This document shows positions 11,914 through 24,656 of a stretch of DNA of 64,000 bases, piece by piece. Made by a program: the position numbers and the translations under genes. Positions within the stretch are counted from its first letter, which is position 1. Every line of letters begins with the position of its first letter. Location of the stretch: positions 1,178,001 to 1,242,000 of the forward strand of contig BSDZ01000086.1 in the NCBI GenBank assembly GCA_030268105.1, given 5' to 3'. The DNA is from Volvox africanus. Lineage: Eukaryota > Chlorophyta > Chlorophyceae > Chlamydomonadales > Volvocaceae. The notes beneath the pieces were generated by a model. That model saw nothing but the letters and a program-made list of their open reading frames with translations. It ran no database searches and was not told the origin of the DNA.

Positions 11914-14900
11914 GCCATTCAACTTCTCACGGTTGTGCACGTACGGCAGTTTTGTCAGCTGCCGCCGACGACCTGCGTATTACTCGTGCCGTTTTTACCG
12001 AACCTGTGGATTAGGTTTGAGGACGCTGATGGAAGGTAATTTCATTTCATGTTTGTAGCTCTGGTCCGAACGATTACGTCGCTGGTGCATGTCGTTTCCT
12101 GACACGACCCCCTCGTTTTCTTGTGACAGGACAGATTTGACCATCCGTACATACAACTGCTGGACGATATGCAACGCCAATAGTGTGTTTGTTTCTATAT
12201 AATCAACAAATAAGGAGGTGTCAGAGATGTACCGATCTGTTTGTAGTGAACACGCCTGTCGAAGGAGGTCGTTATGTCTACACACCTATAGCTTGAACAT
12301 ATAGATCCGCTGAGCCCATCACCGAACGACGCACGCAGCAGGTGCAAATATTGTGCAGCGGGTGTCCTTCAACGAAGGCCATCAGTTCACGCATTTCAGT
12401 AATGAGTCACATTGTTATCTGCACAACATCCATATGGCTCGCTGTCGTGAGCCTCATCAACCTTCGCTTCGTTGGGGCTTGGCCACTTAAAGATGCGCCC
12501 GAGTGCCCGGAGCCCCACCGGCAGATGCTGCAGGAGTACAAAACCTTTCATGATGCCAACAAACACTCCCCGAACGCAAAGTACATCGTCCAAGCATGCT
12601 GGCAACGGCGTTGCTCGGGAGCAGGTGAGCGAAATGTCCCATGCGGCATTTAGAATGGCCCATAAATTGATCAAAATTTTGACGGTATCAGCGTACGAGC
12701 GCATAGGTGCCGTATTCTATCGGCATTGCACGACATATTGGGCTTTACGTCATCATTAGTGACCATTCGTGTTGTGTTCCTATGTGGGTTGAGTCTGTGT
12801 GTAAAGCTCGTCATCGTTAGCGTCCTGCCTGGGTTGCTCATAAGATGGCCGTGAGGGGCGCTCAGCTGCATGTGAGCACTTCCACGCACTCGGCATGCAC
12901 GGACGCGGTGTTGATTCGACCTGGTCATGAGTGGCTTTGTGTTTTGGTTGCAGGCGACCGCCTCCGTGGCGCCCTGCTCATGCTGCGGGTCGCTATGCAT
13001 TTCAAAAAGGTACTCATCATCGACTGGAAACGCCCAGTGCCCCTGAATTACTTCCTGACGCCCAACGAAATCGACTGGAAGATAACCGGTTTCAAAGATG
13101 GCTTCTTCGAGGAAAATAATAGCACATGTGAGTCATGGGTTTTATAATTGCCTCGCTGTCATGTACGGCATCTAGCGTCTCGTATCGCTTCTCCCCCTAC
13201 GGTTTGATTGCAAGTCAACCCCCCCTCCGGCATCCGCAAACCCCACGTCGCACATGGGGCGATGAGGCCCAATGTCACATGAGGCCCAATGTCACGCCAT
13301 ATTACCGTACCGGCGACATGCAGCATGCCGTATATCCTAGAGGCGTATTTGTAATTGTCACTAGCTTTGCTTGCCATGGATGCAGCCAGCGAGGACTTCA
13401 ACGCTGTCACACGACATGGGGCCGTGACCAAGGAGGTGATTCAACAGTTCAAGAACGCCAAGGTGAGTGGGCCATTGCCGAGCCTAGGCGCCTTCCTCGG
13501 GTGGCTGGCGTTGCGTGGGCGCCTTATCTGTCTGCGGTTGAGAGAGACGGACCGCTGTGTGTCAGACTGTGAACCATGCCCACTGGGTACCCGGATGCAG
13601 AACTACGGATGGATAGATTGGCCCCTCGCTTCCTTATTGCCGACTGTATACCCTGTGGACAGCTGACAGTGAAAAGAGGTGTGCTAGGACCTAGCCGCAC
13701 GTAATACATATAACTGCCCACATGATAACTGACCGTTGGCAGTTACCGTGGAAGTTAGGACCCAAGCCTCTTGCTTGGCAGGGCATCTTCTGCTTCTATC
13801 CAGGTAGACCGGATTACTCAAACCCATGTCGGCATAAGCACGTGCCAATCTATACCGTACACGTGTTTCGTCTTTCCCCCTGCTTCCCCTCACTGGTCAG
13901 ATGATTATCACGAAGAATTCCCGACCGTTTGAGACAGAAAATAAGGTATGTACGACACAGCGAGAGGTTCATCTTTAGAGAGGGGCTCAGGCCAAGGATC
14001 ATTACATACGAGCTGCGACCATACACCACATCTGCCACGTGTTCATTACGGAAATCACTCTTCCTGTCGTGCTGTGCATTACCCCATGTAAACAAGCTGC
14101 TGGCACCAACACCCCCTGCGCCTCTGATGCTGACCCTGACGTACATCGCCCCGGATGTCCTTCATGCCTGCGTGGCTGCGGAACAGCTGCTTCCGCCAAT
14201 CGATCACAACATGGCACTTCAACTTGGTGCCTGCTACTTCAACTTTCTGTTCAAGTTTAACTCGAGTGTCGAACAGCATGGCGAGGAGTATCTTCGACAG
14301 ATGTACGGCCCCCGGCCCGTCGACTTCGTCGCCTGGCATTGGTGGGTGTGGCTGCCGCCGTACAGCGTTACAGCCCGTCCTCACCACCATCAGCAGGAAT
14401 AACAAACCTTCCACACAACACCTGCTGTACGTTTGAGTTATACAGTTATACAAGCCCTCCGGCCGCTAGGAGCAGTAAACGCATCCAAGTAATGCATACG
14501 AGTTACTTGGAGCTCTGTTACTAAAGCTCCGAAACACCTTAAGTGGATATGCGGGTCTGCTTGTGTGTACTGTCGCAGGCGGCACTGGGATGTGGACTGC
14601 AAGTGTGAGAAACCATTCATGGTTTCGGAACTGGTGACAGTGCTAAATTGCGCCGAAGAGTTGGCCTCTGAGATTGGCGTGGACCTGAACCAGCGGCCCA
14701 TGGCGCTGGCCACTGATTTCAATGGTAGTCTGCACTTATGGGCACGGTACTTTGAGATTTGGCGCCGATCTAGCAGCCATCAGCATACCTGCATACCGCA
14801 ACATACCTGTTTACGTACCACTTGTTCATGCACTTCAAGGTAGCAGTCATACACTGAGCCTAAACCCCTCCGTCCCTAGCTCAGCAGCTTGCTGAGCCAG

Positions 14901-15405
14901 GCACTACTGTAATCGGTATGTGTGATCTTCCAATACCACTCACTAACACCTGCCTGTCACACCTGCATTCCAATAACACTCACTAACATACTACTTTACA
15001 ATCGCCTTACTTGATTATTACCTGCCTGTTCCTTGCAGCAATCCGACAACTAGTTGCCAAGGATGAATTTCGAAGGATCATCACTGCCAATATCACCAGC
15101 AAGCACATCGACAACTCCAAGCCCAATCTCGGGAGCGTCCCCTTCGAGGACACCTTCGTTGAATTGTATGTGCTGTCTCGCGCACGTTGCATAATTACCA
15201 GCTGGTCAGGTTTCAGCAAGCTCGCAGTGTGGATGGGCTCACGGTCTCTGCTGACCTGCCACCATGATATGGGAAACTGCAGCAGTACAGCGGTGCAGGG
15301 CACCCTGAGGCGGCGGGAGCTGGGTGACTTGGAGAGCGTTGTGGGCCGTCGTTTGCGGGGTTGAATGGATGCAAGGGGGGGATGATCGATCACGAAAAAT
15401 GAAAT
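11914..15405 (+). repeat. right arm of large inverted repeat
   Basis: Partner of 6985-10749 in inverted orientation. Most of the arm, including introns 1-4, is nearly identical to the left arm with scattered single-base changes and small indels; near 11960, for example, the left arm lacks a few bases of GTCAGCTGCCGCC. A diverged block lies at about 14640-15180, after which the two arms are again almost identical through the stop codon and about 35 bp beyond. Confidence 0.92.
12402..15364 (+). CDS. fucosyltransferase-like type II glycosyltransferase, right copy
   Basis: Exons: 12402-12624, 12954-13127, 13386-13462, 14097-14341, 14579-14724 and 15039-15364 (TGA), giving 396 residues; phases match at every junction. 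The first ~25 residues form a hydrophobic signal-anchor; an alternative in-frame Met is at 12342. GDRLRG sits at residues 75-80, followed by an IDWKRPVPLNYFL stretch. CIITSWSGFSKLA lies near residues 339-351. Sequons (NNS/NST, NSS, NIT) fit a luminal catalytic domain. By family resemblance it would transfer a sugar, probably fucose, from a nucleotide donor to glycans in the Golgi; this is inference. It is the mirror copy of the gene at 7023-10268. The shared upstream sequence lies in the arms, so both copies probably share promoter elements. A TGTAA poly(A) signal lies at 15558-15562. Confidence 0.8.
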
Positions 15406-15492
15406 GAAGGGAGGTCTGATGATCCGAAGGGAGTATGTTCATATAAAAAATGAAGGGAAGTCTGATGATCCGAAGAGAGTATGTTCATATAG
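15404..15492. repeat. 46-bp direct repeat, two copies
   Basis: A unit beginning ATGAAGGGAGGTCTGATGAT and ending ATGTTCATATA occurs at about 15404-15446 and again from 15450, with three base differences. It sits exactly at the outer edge of the right arm and is absent from the left edge. Confidence 0.8.
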
Positions 15493-15557
15493 CTATCAGC
15501 TGACAGCGTACGGCCGGTCGGCATCTCCACATCATGGATGTGCATCCAAGCTCAAAG

Positions 15558-15562
15558 TGTAA
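15558..15562 (+). promoter_or_regulatory. poly(A) signal TGTAA for right glycosyltransferase
   Basis: TGTAA, the usual volvocine polyadenylation signal, lies about 195 bp after the stop codon on the coding strand. Confidence 0.45.
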
Positions 15563-18500
15563 AGAAGGTTGCGGAATTCCTGGCCCACACGACCGATGGT
15601 TATGGCCCGCCGCCATCAGGCGTGCTCTGACTACGAGGTGGATGTAAGGTGCGTGCATTACCCATAAGCGTGAGTTTGGACCAGGCCAATTTTGGTTGGC
15701 ATGGGTATAGAATTTGTATTTGAAATCTGGCACTACACCAGTACGCGCTGACAAGTGTGCACAAATGTGATTCATGCCCCTCGGCGCCAGACCCCCTGCA
15801 TGCCCGCGAGGTGGAATCTGAACTTACCAGCAGGCCGTACCCGCTGTATGGCTTGACGGCGATTAAGCGTGTGTGTGCGCGTGTATATGCGTGCATGGGA
15901 CCTCTTGTGCAGCAGTGCAGAGGGGCGGGTGAGATCCGACAGAATAGGATTAGGTGACGTTGCAATGCCGTTAACCCTTATGTATACCATATCCCATGTT
16001 CGGTGGGAGCTTTATGTCGCTTGGTTTACTAAAGCGGCCACAACTGCGTGATCATCTTGCATGTGTGACACGTCTGAAGCTCGATCTCAAGGGTGATCAG
16101 GGGGCAACAGACTTAAAAGGTCATTTCTGGTGTGAACGGCCATATTGGCCCTGCTTAACCACGTGTGTTATAGCTGTTCGAGCTGTAGGAAGCGTATGTA
16201 GGAAGCGTAATAGGAAGCGACAGGAGCTGTACGAGCCGTAGATGAGCTGAGGAACCGAGGAAACATCCCCTGCACGTCTGTTAAGCTTGTTGCTGGAGCA
16301 TTTAATGAAGGACTCGCAGGCTGTGGCGGAAAGAGTTGCTGCGGGCCTATGCTGGAGATCTCGATTAATCCAGCCATAGACATGAATATGACGTGAATGC
16401 GGGTGCCATGCAGACCAGGGTGATAGAGGCGGTGGCCCCCGCCGAGCCTGGTTCTGTCTGATCCTTCCGCAACCACTCCATGCCATGGGTGATAGAACCC
16501 TACCAGCCTCGATGGTGGCGAAGAGGCGGACTCTTCAGGGAACCACGGTATACCCAAACCGTGGCAGGCAAATGGTGGGATGACGCACCTAAATGGTCTC
16601 TGCCGCACATCTGCTGTTGTGAGTGCTCCTTAGTCCGGAAGGTAGCGGGGAGTGGAGAGGGGGGGGAGGAGGGCGCGGGGTTGAATTTACTTGATGAAAA
16701 TATGACATCTGAACATAACATTTGAAAGGAGACTCAATTGACCATTTGAAAGACTGATAACGCTTGGTTAGGGAGTTCTGGATAGCAGTGCTTGTACGGC
16801 AGAAATGATACAAATGTTCTCAGCCAGCTAGCCGACTCCGTGCATTGGCTTGCAGAAAAAGATTTTCTGCGGATGGTGCGGAGGCCAGTATGCCACGGTA
16901 ACTGCCTTGCTTATCCCGAGATAACAGGCATACGATGGCCCTACGTCGTCAAGTTATAACCCTCGACACTGTAAAATGCTTTCCGGGGTTGGTCCGTTTG
17001 CAGTTCGAGATTGTCCGTCACGTTTCGGGTTTCTTGCCGGTCCTCAGTCGGCCCTCGTATTACCGCACGTGATATAACCAGATTGGCAAGGTTTCAGGAC
17101 AACGTCCAGGAAAGGAAAAAGAGGAAGATGAGCATCTGGTCACTTCTACAGTGGTCCTCGGCAGAAACCATAAGCTCATAATCTTATCCAAATCCCATAA
17201 CTCCGCACCAACCACCAAATAATAACCCGCGGAAGAGAACACGCCGCCCTTCCCTGCGCGTGGCTGCACGGACGGCATTATACATATAGAATTGATTAAA
17301 AAGAAACTCTTAAAGCCTAGATGGCGATTTCCTAGTGTATCTGTAGCCTCGTATTGTCCATCTTTGGGACTGAAAAGTCAAAATTCATAAGTCCGTTTAA
17401 GCAACCTACTCTAAACCTGATCGCTTAGCGATATGGTAACGTAGACAAAGGCCAAGCAATTTCCCTCCCACAACAGTGTAGAATGTCCGCTACACCGAAT
17501 CCCTGGCGCGTGGACACTGAAAATATGTGCGACCACCACGGCCTTACCCTCGTCAAGCCCCAGGACTAACGCTTTCATGTGTAAACCCAAACCCAAACGC
17601 TTCTCGGACTCACCGCAGTGCATTTATTATCATGTTGAACAGCTCCACAACTCGCAATATACAAGACTCTCGAACACCAAGGTGTCTCTCTCCAAGCTAC
17701 GGGGGGCAGATTGCCATGAGCTTTATATAGGGGTTCATAAGCCCTCTTGGGTACGCCCTACGCCAGCTCCAGCACCCCCGCGGTCCATGTCGCGGTAACT
17801 GCAACAACTACTGCACCACTGCAAATCCCACCTGCCCAACAAGCATCAAAGGGCACACATGCGTCTTGCGGCGCGGCACCAAATGTGCAACACACGCATC
17901 ATAATTGCTGCTACCTAAGTCGCGGTCCGAACCTTTAAGTGCAAGTGGACGTGCGATATTACTCTCCCGCACGTAACTGTACACAGAGTACAACTATAGA
18001 CGACCTAGATGTGGTCTGCGGTCGCAGCCGAGCAAAAGACGCACCGCCTCGACTGTCATAAGCCACTCAGGCCGTGAGCTGCACAAACTCAGTTGAGTTG
18101 CCGTAGATGCCCTCTTGCATGCGCAAGAAGGTTTACCCCCTTTCCCTCCCGTGGGTGAAAAATGTGGCCCATTCGGTTGCAGTGTCGTGCGGTTCTGCAC
18201 CTAAACCATGGAATATGACGGCAATGCAGCTAAAATTTGCAGATAAAAAAGTGCGGCCCAAGCAGAACACAAGCGAACAAGGAAAGTCGAACATTCCTTT
18301 TAATGGCGCATCACATGTTTGCCATCAGCTGGCAATAAACCCCAACCCTTGCAGTCAGCCGCATGTAAACACACTTCTGCACAGCCCGGCCTCTTCCCAA
18401 ATGCCGTCCGGACCGGACTCACCACCAGCCGATTGATTACCCATTCGTAACGTTATTTTCCAAACTACACCATGCGCATAGAGGCACGCCGCCGGGGCCC

Positions 18501-18884
18501 CCGGCAAACTTTAAGATGATGCTTATCTGGGACACCGTCTGCTAAGCCGAAAAAGCCTGCACAAAAGCATATGGCCACCGTACTGCGACCTTCTCTTTGA
18601 ACCTTCCTGCAATCGCGATGAGCCGTACAGCAGAATCTAAGCGTGTTAATGCGCATAGACACGGAGCTGCGTGACCCCTTGGAACCCCTGGACCTATATT
18701 AGCATCTGCTTTTATAGTAGTAGCTGACTTCGAGATGTCCACAAAATCTCATCGGGGCGCAGTACCCTTCTCCTGCACTCGCGCACCTGCGGCCGGTGGC
18801 ATCTGGCGATCTCGACACTAACCGGCCTGCGCATATGCAACCTCTATCCCCCAGCAACAGTTGACAACATTGACGGACCATTCA

Positions 18885-18889
18885 TTACA
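18885..18889 (-). promoter_or_regulatory. poly(A) signal TGTAA for the RCC1 gene
   Basis: TTACA on the + strand (TGTAA on the coding strand) lies about 195 bp after the RCC1-gene stop codon, a normal distance for a Chlamydomonas/Volvox 3' UTR. Confidence 0.5.
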
Positions 18890-19082
18890 ATGAAGCATTA
18901 AAAATCGTAAGCTCTGACTTGTGGCATCAGTACGCGCCTTGCGGCCAAATGACTACCGTATCTATCCTCATCCCGTCTCAACTCATGGAGGGGCTGTCCA
19001 TCCCGACGGCACGTTCTGTCCACATAACGCCCACATCAAGTCATCGTGACTGCGCTGAAGCGATCGTTGTGGATGCCTTCTG

Positions 19083-22000
19083 TCAAGCCATGTTGGGCGT
19101 CCCACCTCCGGACCTGGTCCGCTGGTGAGATGGGTGGTGCGGCTGTGCAGCCGCAGCAACCATAGCGCCAGGTCCAGGGTATGCCGCACTGGTGCCAACC
19201 TGTTGCAAGGCAAGGACTGGTGACTCGGGGCACTGCGCCTGGCCCAGCCTCGATGCACTAGCATGGCTCGAGCCGCCACTGGCTGTGCGACTGCCACTCC
19301 GGGACCTGTGATGCCGCGGTGGCATCGTCGGGCCCATCACGCCCACGGACGGCTGTGGAGCTGGCGATGTCATCATAGCCGTGTCGTCATAGCTGACGTC
19401 GGTCCAGATCTCATGGAGGTCACCGCCACCGCTGGCGCTGCCGGCCAAGACGGAGGCACCAGAAATCCACATTGTGCGCCCATCACTAAAGGGAACTGCT
19501 GCCGTGACTGTCGCAGGGACGCCGCTTCCAGCGCATCCCCCGTTACCAGTTGCTGCAAACCCCTGCACGGGGCTGTTACCCGCAGGGACGGAGAAGTACA
19601 AGCTGCTACTTGCTGATGCTGCTGTGCTTCCAGCGCTGGTACCCTGTGTATCGGTGCTCATTCCACGTACATGCATGGTGGCAGTTGGGACGGGCTGGTG
19701 GGGCCCAGGAGCCAGCGGCGGTAGCCCTGGTGGTAGTGGCGCAGCCGACTGAGCCAAGGGGTGCGACAGGTATGGAATGAATCAGTTTGGCAACGAGTTG
19801 TTCGCGCGTCCAGCTGGCAGCGTTTATAATCCCTATTATGGCAAAGCAAAGAACGTAACACGGTGAACGCACGGTGGCGTAACTAGCCGATACCGCAGAT
19901 GCACCCAAGGGCCAGCACAGCAACTGCCGGAACAGCCAACACCCAGTTCGTGCCGAATTGTCGAGATGCTCCCATCCGTGGTCTAGCGTGCAAACATTCT
20001 GACCTTGTTCACCATGTCGAATGTAACATGGTATAAATCGGAGAGGTTAGCTCTGTGTAAGCTCCACCACGCTTGGCCCTGAGACGGCTCCGTGAACATC
20101 TTTCGGTTGAAGCGAACTTTTACAAGTTGGATCCGACCACCCTTCTGCGCCGGCGGCTTGATCGTGATGAAGACACCCTGCCAGCCAGTGAGAAGGGTTA
20201 CATGAAGGGGAGCATTTACCCACGTAAGTATCATCATGTCGCAGTGTTGGAAGAACGCAAATACCGGGACGCAGCTCATGATAAACAACCCATTTCGACC
20301 CCGACCAAGAGCGGGCCAAAGACCCTCCACAGGTTGAGGGCAGGGTGCCCCCATGTCGATGGACGGTGAAGGACCCGATTATAGTGACCTGCGAGCTGAC
20401 CAGGAGCGGAGTTGACGCCTTAGTTGATTCGTCAGATTTCGCTGGATGCCGGTGGTGGGTGCTGAACCCTGGAAGAGCACTGATTTCGGAGAAGTCGGCA
20501 TGGGAGACCGGATGAGGGTGCCCCGAAATACCGGGGAAGGTAGGGACTGCCAGGTTAGTGGCCACGGGTGATGTACCCCCCTATCCCACACACAACCCAT
20601 TTATCACGCGTGGGCTCCAGCTATAGGCCCACACGTACGGTAGTTCCACATGTACATTTCCCCATGTACACAATGAACCACATCGCTCAATAGGGAAAGC
20701 CGGACGATGCTCCTGGCGACGCAGACACTCACCGGCGCATACTGGAACTGCATGCCCTCCGGCGGCAGCGTCTCCGCCACCGGTGCCAACGGTACGCTGC
20801 TTCCGGCAGGAAAAAGCTGCTCGCCGCCGGGTGCAGCCCCAGCCCCGCTGCCCCCAGCAATTGTGCCGTGCCCAGGTACTGCACCAACATTGCCGCCTGC
20901 CCCTCCACCGCCATTTTGCATCTCTTCGGTCATCTCATGGTGCATTGTGTTAACCCACTCTACAAAGGCATTCCGGCGGGTGCGCCATATTGGGCCTGCG
21001 CCGCCGCCACCTCCAGCAGCAGCGGAGGCAGCGGCAGCAGTGAGGCTGACGTCGGCCTCCTGAACCGCTGATGGAAACGCCAGCGCTGACGCGGGCCCCT
21101 CCACCGCGCTTGCAGTGTAGCTGCTACCATCGCCGCTTTCGGAGGAGCGGTACGAGTTTTCGGATATGGGGCGAACAGGACCATCCTTGAGACTGGTGAC
21201 TGAATCCGAGGGAGGGTCTTCATTATTGGACTGCCAAGGGTACGATAAGGGTTATGGGTATGGGAGTAGGATAATTAGAACGGATGTCAACCATCGACGG
21301 TTCGTGCCTAAAACCTCAGCACAGGGATCCCTACATGTTGAGGACACGAACGGGCTAGGACTAGGACTTCGTGACGTGCCCGGGTCGGCTGCCTCGTTCC
21401 CAACCCCAACTTAAACGGTCTGTTGCATTTTGTACTCATTCCTAGTCCTTCCATAAAATCGCATGACAACGGGCCAACACATACTAATTCCACAAGCTGA
21501 GGATGGCAGCGTTCACCGTGTATGAGTGTCCCGGATTGGACGCAGAGGGGCGATTCGTAGGTCCTTGTTGAGGTTGTAATTGCTGCTGAGGCGGCAGCTG
21601 AGGTTGTTGCTGGGGCGGGCGCTGCTGCTGCGCTACGTAAAGCTGCCGATGCAAGGAGCCCTGCGTCGCCATCGGCAGTGCCACGGCCAAGGTGACAGAG
21701 CCAAGACCGTCGATGCTAGCGCTGGGGCCTAGGGATTCATCCACTGCCGGCTCACCCTCTTCCTGATCGTCCTCTTCCCCTTCATACCCCTCCTCTAAAC
21801 AATCCTCTTCCGCCAACTCATCCAAGGCCTGCGAATGGTACGAGGGGTAGCGATCAAATTTCTGCCCAAAATAAGGACAAAACAAGTAACGTAAACATTT
21901 CTAACGACCTGGTTGTCACCCATTCCAACAGTTCCGAAAGGGGGAGACAATTCCAAATGCTGCCTAAATGACATTGGATCACGCACCTATCAGCCGCTGC

Positions 22001-24603
22001 GACCGCACTCTATACCCCTCGTGAAATGACTTCACGCTGGCGCAAACACACCCCAGGCGGACGGTGCATAATCCTCATCCATCGCTTACTGCTTGTGGCA
22101 ACGACACGCCCGCTTGCGCCTGACGCAGGGACTCCAGTGCAGGCGGCGCACTATGGGAACCCACGGCGGTGCTCTCCCACCCCATAGACGGCATACGTTC
22201 CCCGGCGTGGTTCGGCGGGAGGCTGGGTGCAGGGGCCGGCTGTGGCACTGGCGCCAGGTATTCCTTGGCAGGCCCAATGCCGTCGCGTGTGGCGATGAGA
22301 GAAGACACATCGATAGACGAGGAGCGCTTGTGGCGATGGGACGGTGGCGGCACGGAGACTGGCGGTGGCGCACTGGCGACGCTCGCCTGGATCGGCGGGG
22401 TTGATAAAAGGTTACGTGGAAGGGACATGAGACGGAACGGGCAACCGAAGACACAATTCGCAATTGGATTCCCCGAAAATATGAAGCTGACGTGTCGCGT
22501 CCAGCTCGCGTATGCCTTCCCGAAGACTTGGTGACGCTGTAACTGGTGCCAAACATGCAGCACTCAACGCAGCTGCACATGGCCGGGCAGGGAAATTATA
22601 TAGTATTAAAAATCGTGGAAAATTGGGTTGTAGGCCAACATGTGTGAATGCACCTTGATGCACCATACCCACATACCCTTCGCCCCTACTTACCTGCCGG
22701 TCAATGGTCGGCGGGCTCCGTGACGTCCCCTGTCCTGCTGCGAAGCTGTGGCCCGGAGAGGAGACTCCGACAGTAGGTGTATTCACACCACCGCTGTGTG
22801 CGTGATGCAGCATAGCCGGGCGCACCGGTCCCTGCGGCGAGAACGCGGATTGTCCGCTGTTGCCCGCGCCGTGGCCATTAGCGGAGTCGTTAAGGAACGA
22901 GGTCGGCAAAGGTCCTGCACCTCCCGGGTACGGTTGTAAACCGCCACCTCCCGCCATTGCTAGCGGCGAGTTGTGCACTGCTACAGCAGCCACACCCGCT
23001 ACGGCTGCTGCCCCTGCGGCCGCGGCTGAGATCTGCTGCTGCTGGGCCGGCGGCGGTATGCTGCTTGACGCTGAATATGGATGACCGCCAGCTGGCAACA
23101 TCCCCGTTCCGGATGCTCCGGCCGGCACCAGCCCCGCTGCATGTGTTAAAAGCGCCACCTGCTGCCTCAGTGCCTCCAGCTCCTTCTGGAGTTGCTCATT
23201 TTGCTGCAACAGGTTTGCAGTGAGGGGGTCCGTGCCTGAACGTAACGGGCCGCTGGTGCTGGCAACGCCATACGCCGGAAAGACCGCTGCACGCGGATCA
23301 AAGCCACCACCACCACCGCCGCCGCCGCCAACGCCAACGGCGACGTTGCTGCCATGGTGACCAATGCCATCGGCATCCCTCGAGGTGTTGTCAACGCTAT
23401 CGTATGATGCATGGCGGGAGTGACCCCGGGAGCCTGCTGAGCGGTGGCCGGCTCCAACAGGCATGTTCATTGCTGCATGACCGCCGACTGTAGTGGATGG
23501 GGCGACACTATCGGGAGCCATGCCGTATGCGCGCATAGTCCCTTCGGAACGGAACGAGCTATGACCTGCCGCACCTCCAGCCGCCGCCAGCGGGGCCTGC
23601 ACCCACATATTAACACCAGTATCCCGGTTTCGGCCAGAACTGCCAGATGCGGGTGTTACGGCACCACCCGCTGCCGCCTGCGCTCTGGCCAACGATTCCT
23701 GTGGGGATAGGACGTGCCCAAGGGAACCATGTCGGGAGGGAGGCCCCGCCGGCGGCAAAGGGCTAGCCTGGATTGTCGTCGGCTGCTGCTGTTGGTGTTG
23801 CTGTGGCGACGGCGGCGTCAATGCCATTAGGTGAGAGGCGAACGGCAGGTGCTGCTGCGGCCCAGGCGGCGACGCGGGTAGCTGCGCCTCGGGTAATGTG
23901 AACGGCAAAGGCAACGTCGGTATCCCAGCAACGGCTGGATGGACAGAATCCATCTCACCAGCAGGCGTCTCTGTAAGAGGCAGCAAACGGGCCCGTATCG
24001 AGATGGTTTTGATGATGGTCACCAAACATGACGACAGAAAAACCCGCTTCTGCCAGAAGGCCAGAAGGCCAGAAGGGGTTGGATCAGTAGCGAAGTAGGT
24101 GCCATTGGTACAGGAATGACACCTTCCTTCGATGAGCTGTTTCCCGGAATAGCGAGCCGCAAACAGCTTGTTGCTGCGCCCCTTAACCGATTCCCGCACC
24201 ACGCACCGACCCCCGCCATGTAATTCATTGGAATGATGCAAACCGCTTGTGCGCTTAGTGCTTTGTAGAAAACCCCTTGAGCACTCCCCTGTCTCGCAGC
24301 ACACGAAACATGCGCATTAATACTACTAGTCTATATGCTCACCGGGACTCGCAGTGATAATTCCTGACGGCGAAAGCTCACTGCTTGCGCTCCCTTCCGC
24401 GGTGTACGACGAATCCATCGTTGACACCGATGACCGCGCTGTTTCGCCTATGCTTCCATCTGGCAAGGCCGTAGAGGTCGCTGCGACTGCTGTGCCAGCA
24501 GCTCCGGCAGGGCCCTGCTGCGCAAGCCTGCTCAGCCGCGGCTTCACCGCTGCTGGCGGCTTCACCTGGAGGTGCGGAAAATTAAATCAAATCAAAATAT
24601 ACA

Positions 24604-24656
<53 letters not shown>

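Larger units (their letters stand above)
15406..19082. other. gene-poor intergenic region
   Basis: Only short unlinked open frames are present; none has a recognisable domain, a sensible start and splice-phase support together. The stretch lies between the 3' end of the right glycosyltransferase copy and the 3' end of the RCC1 gene, so both edges should be 3' UTR. Three spaced copies of TAGGAAGCG occur near 16186-16218. Confidence 0.5.

Noticed and set aside
10385..12285. 96-residue frame conserved in both arms (10385-10675 and 11995-12285)
   Set aside because: Its conservation is fully explained by the inverted repeat; it lies in the shared upstream region of the glycosyltransferase genes and resembles no protein family.
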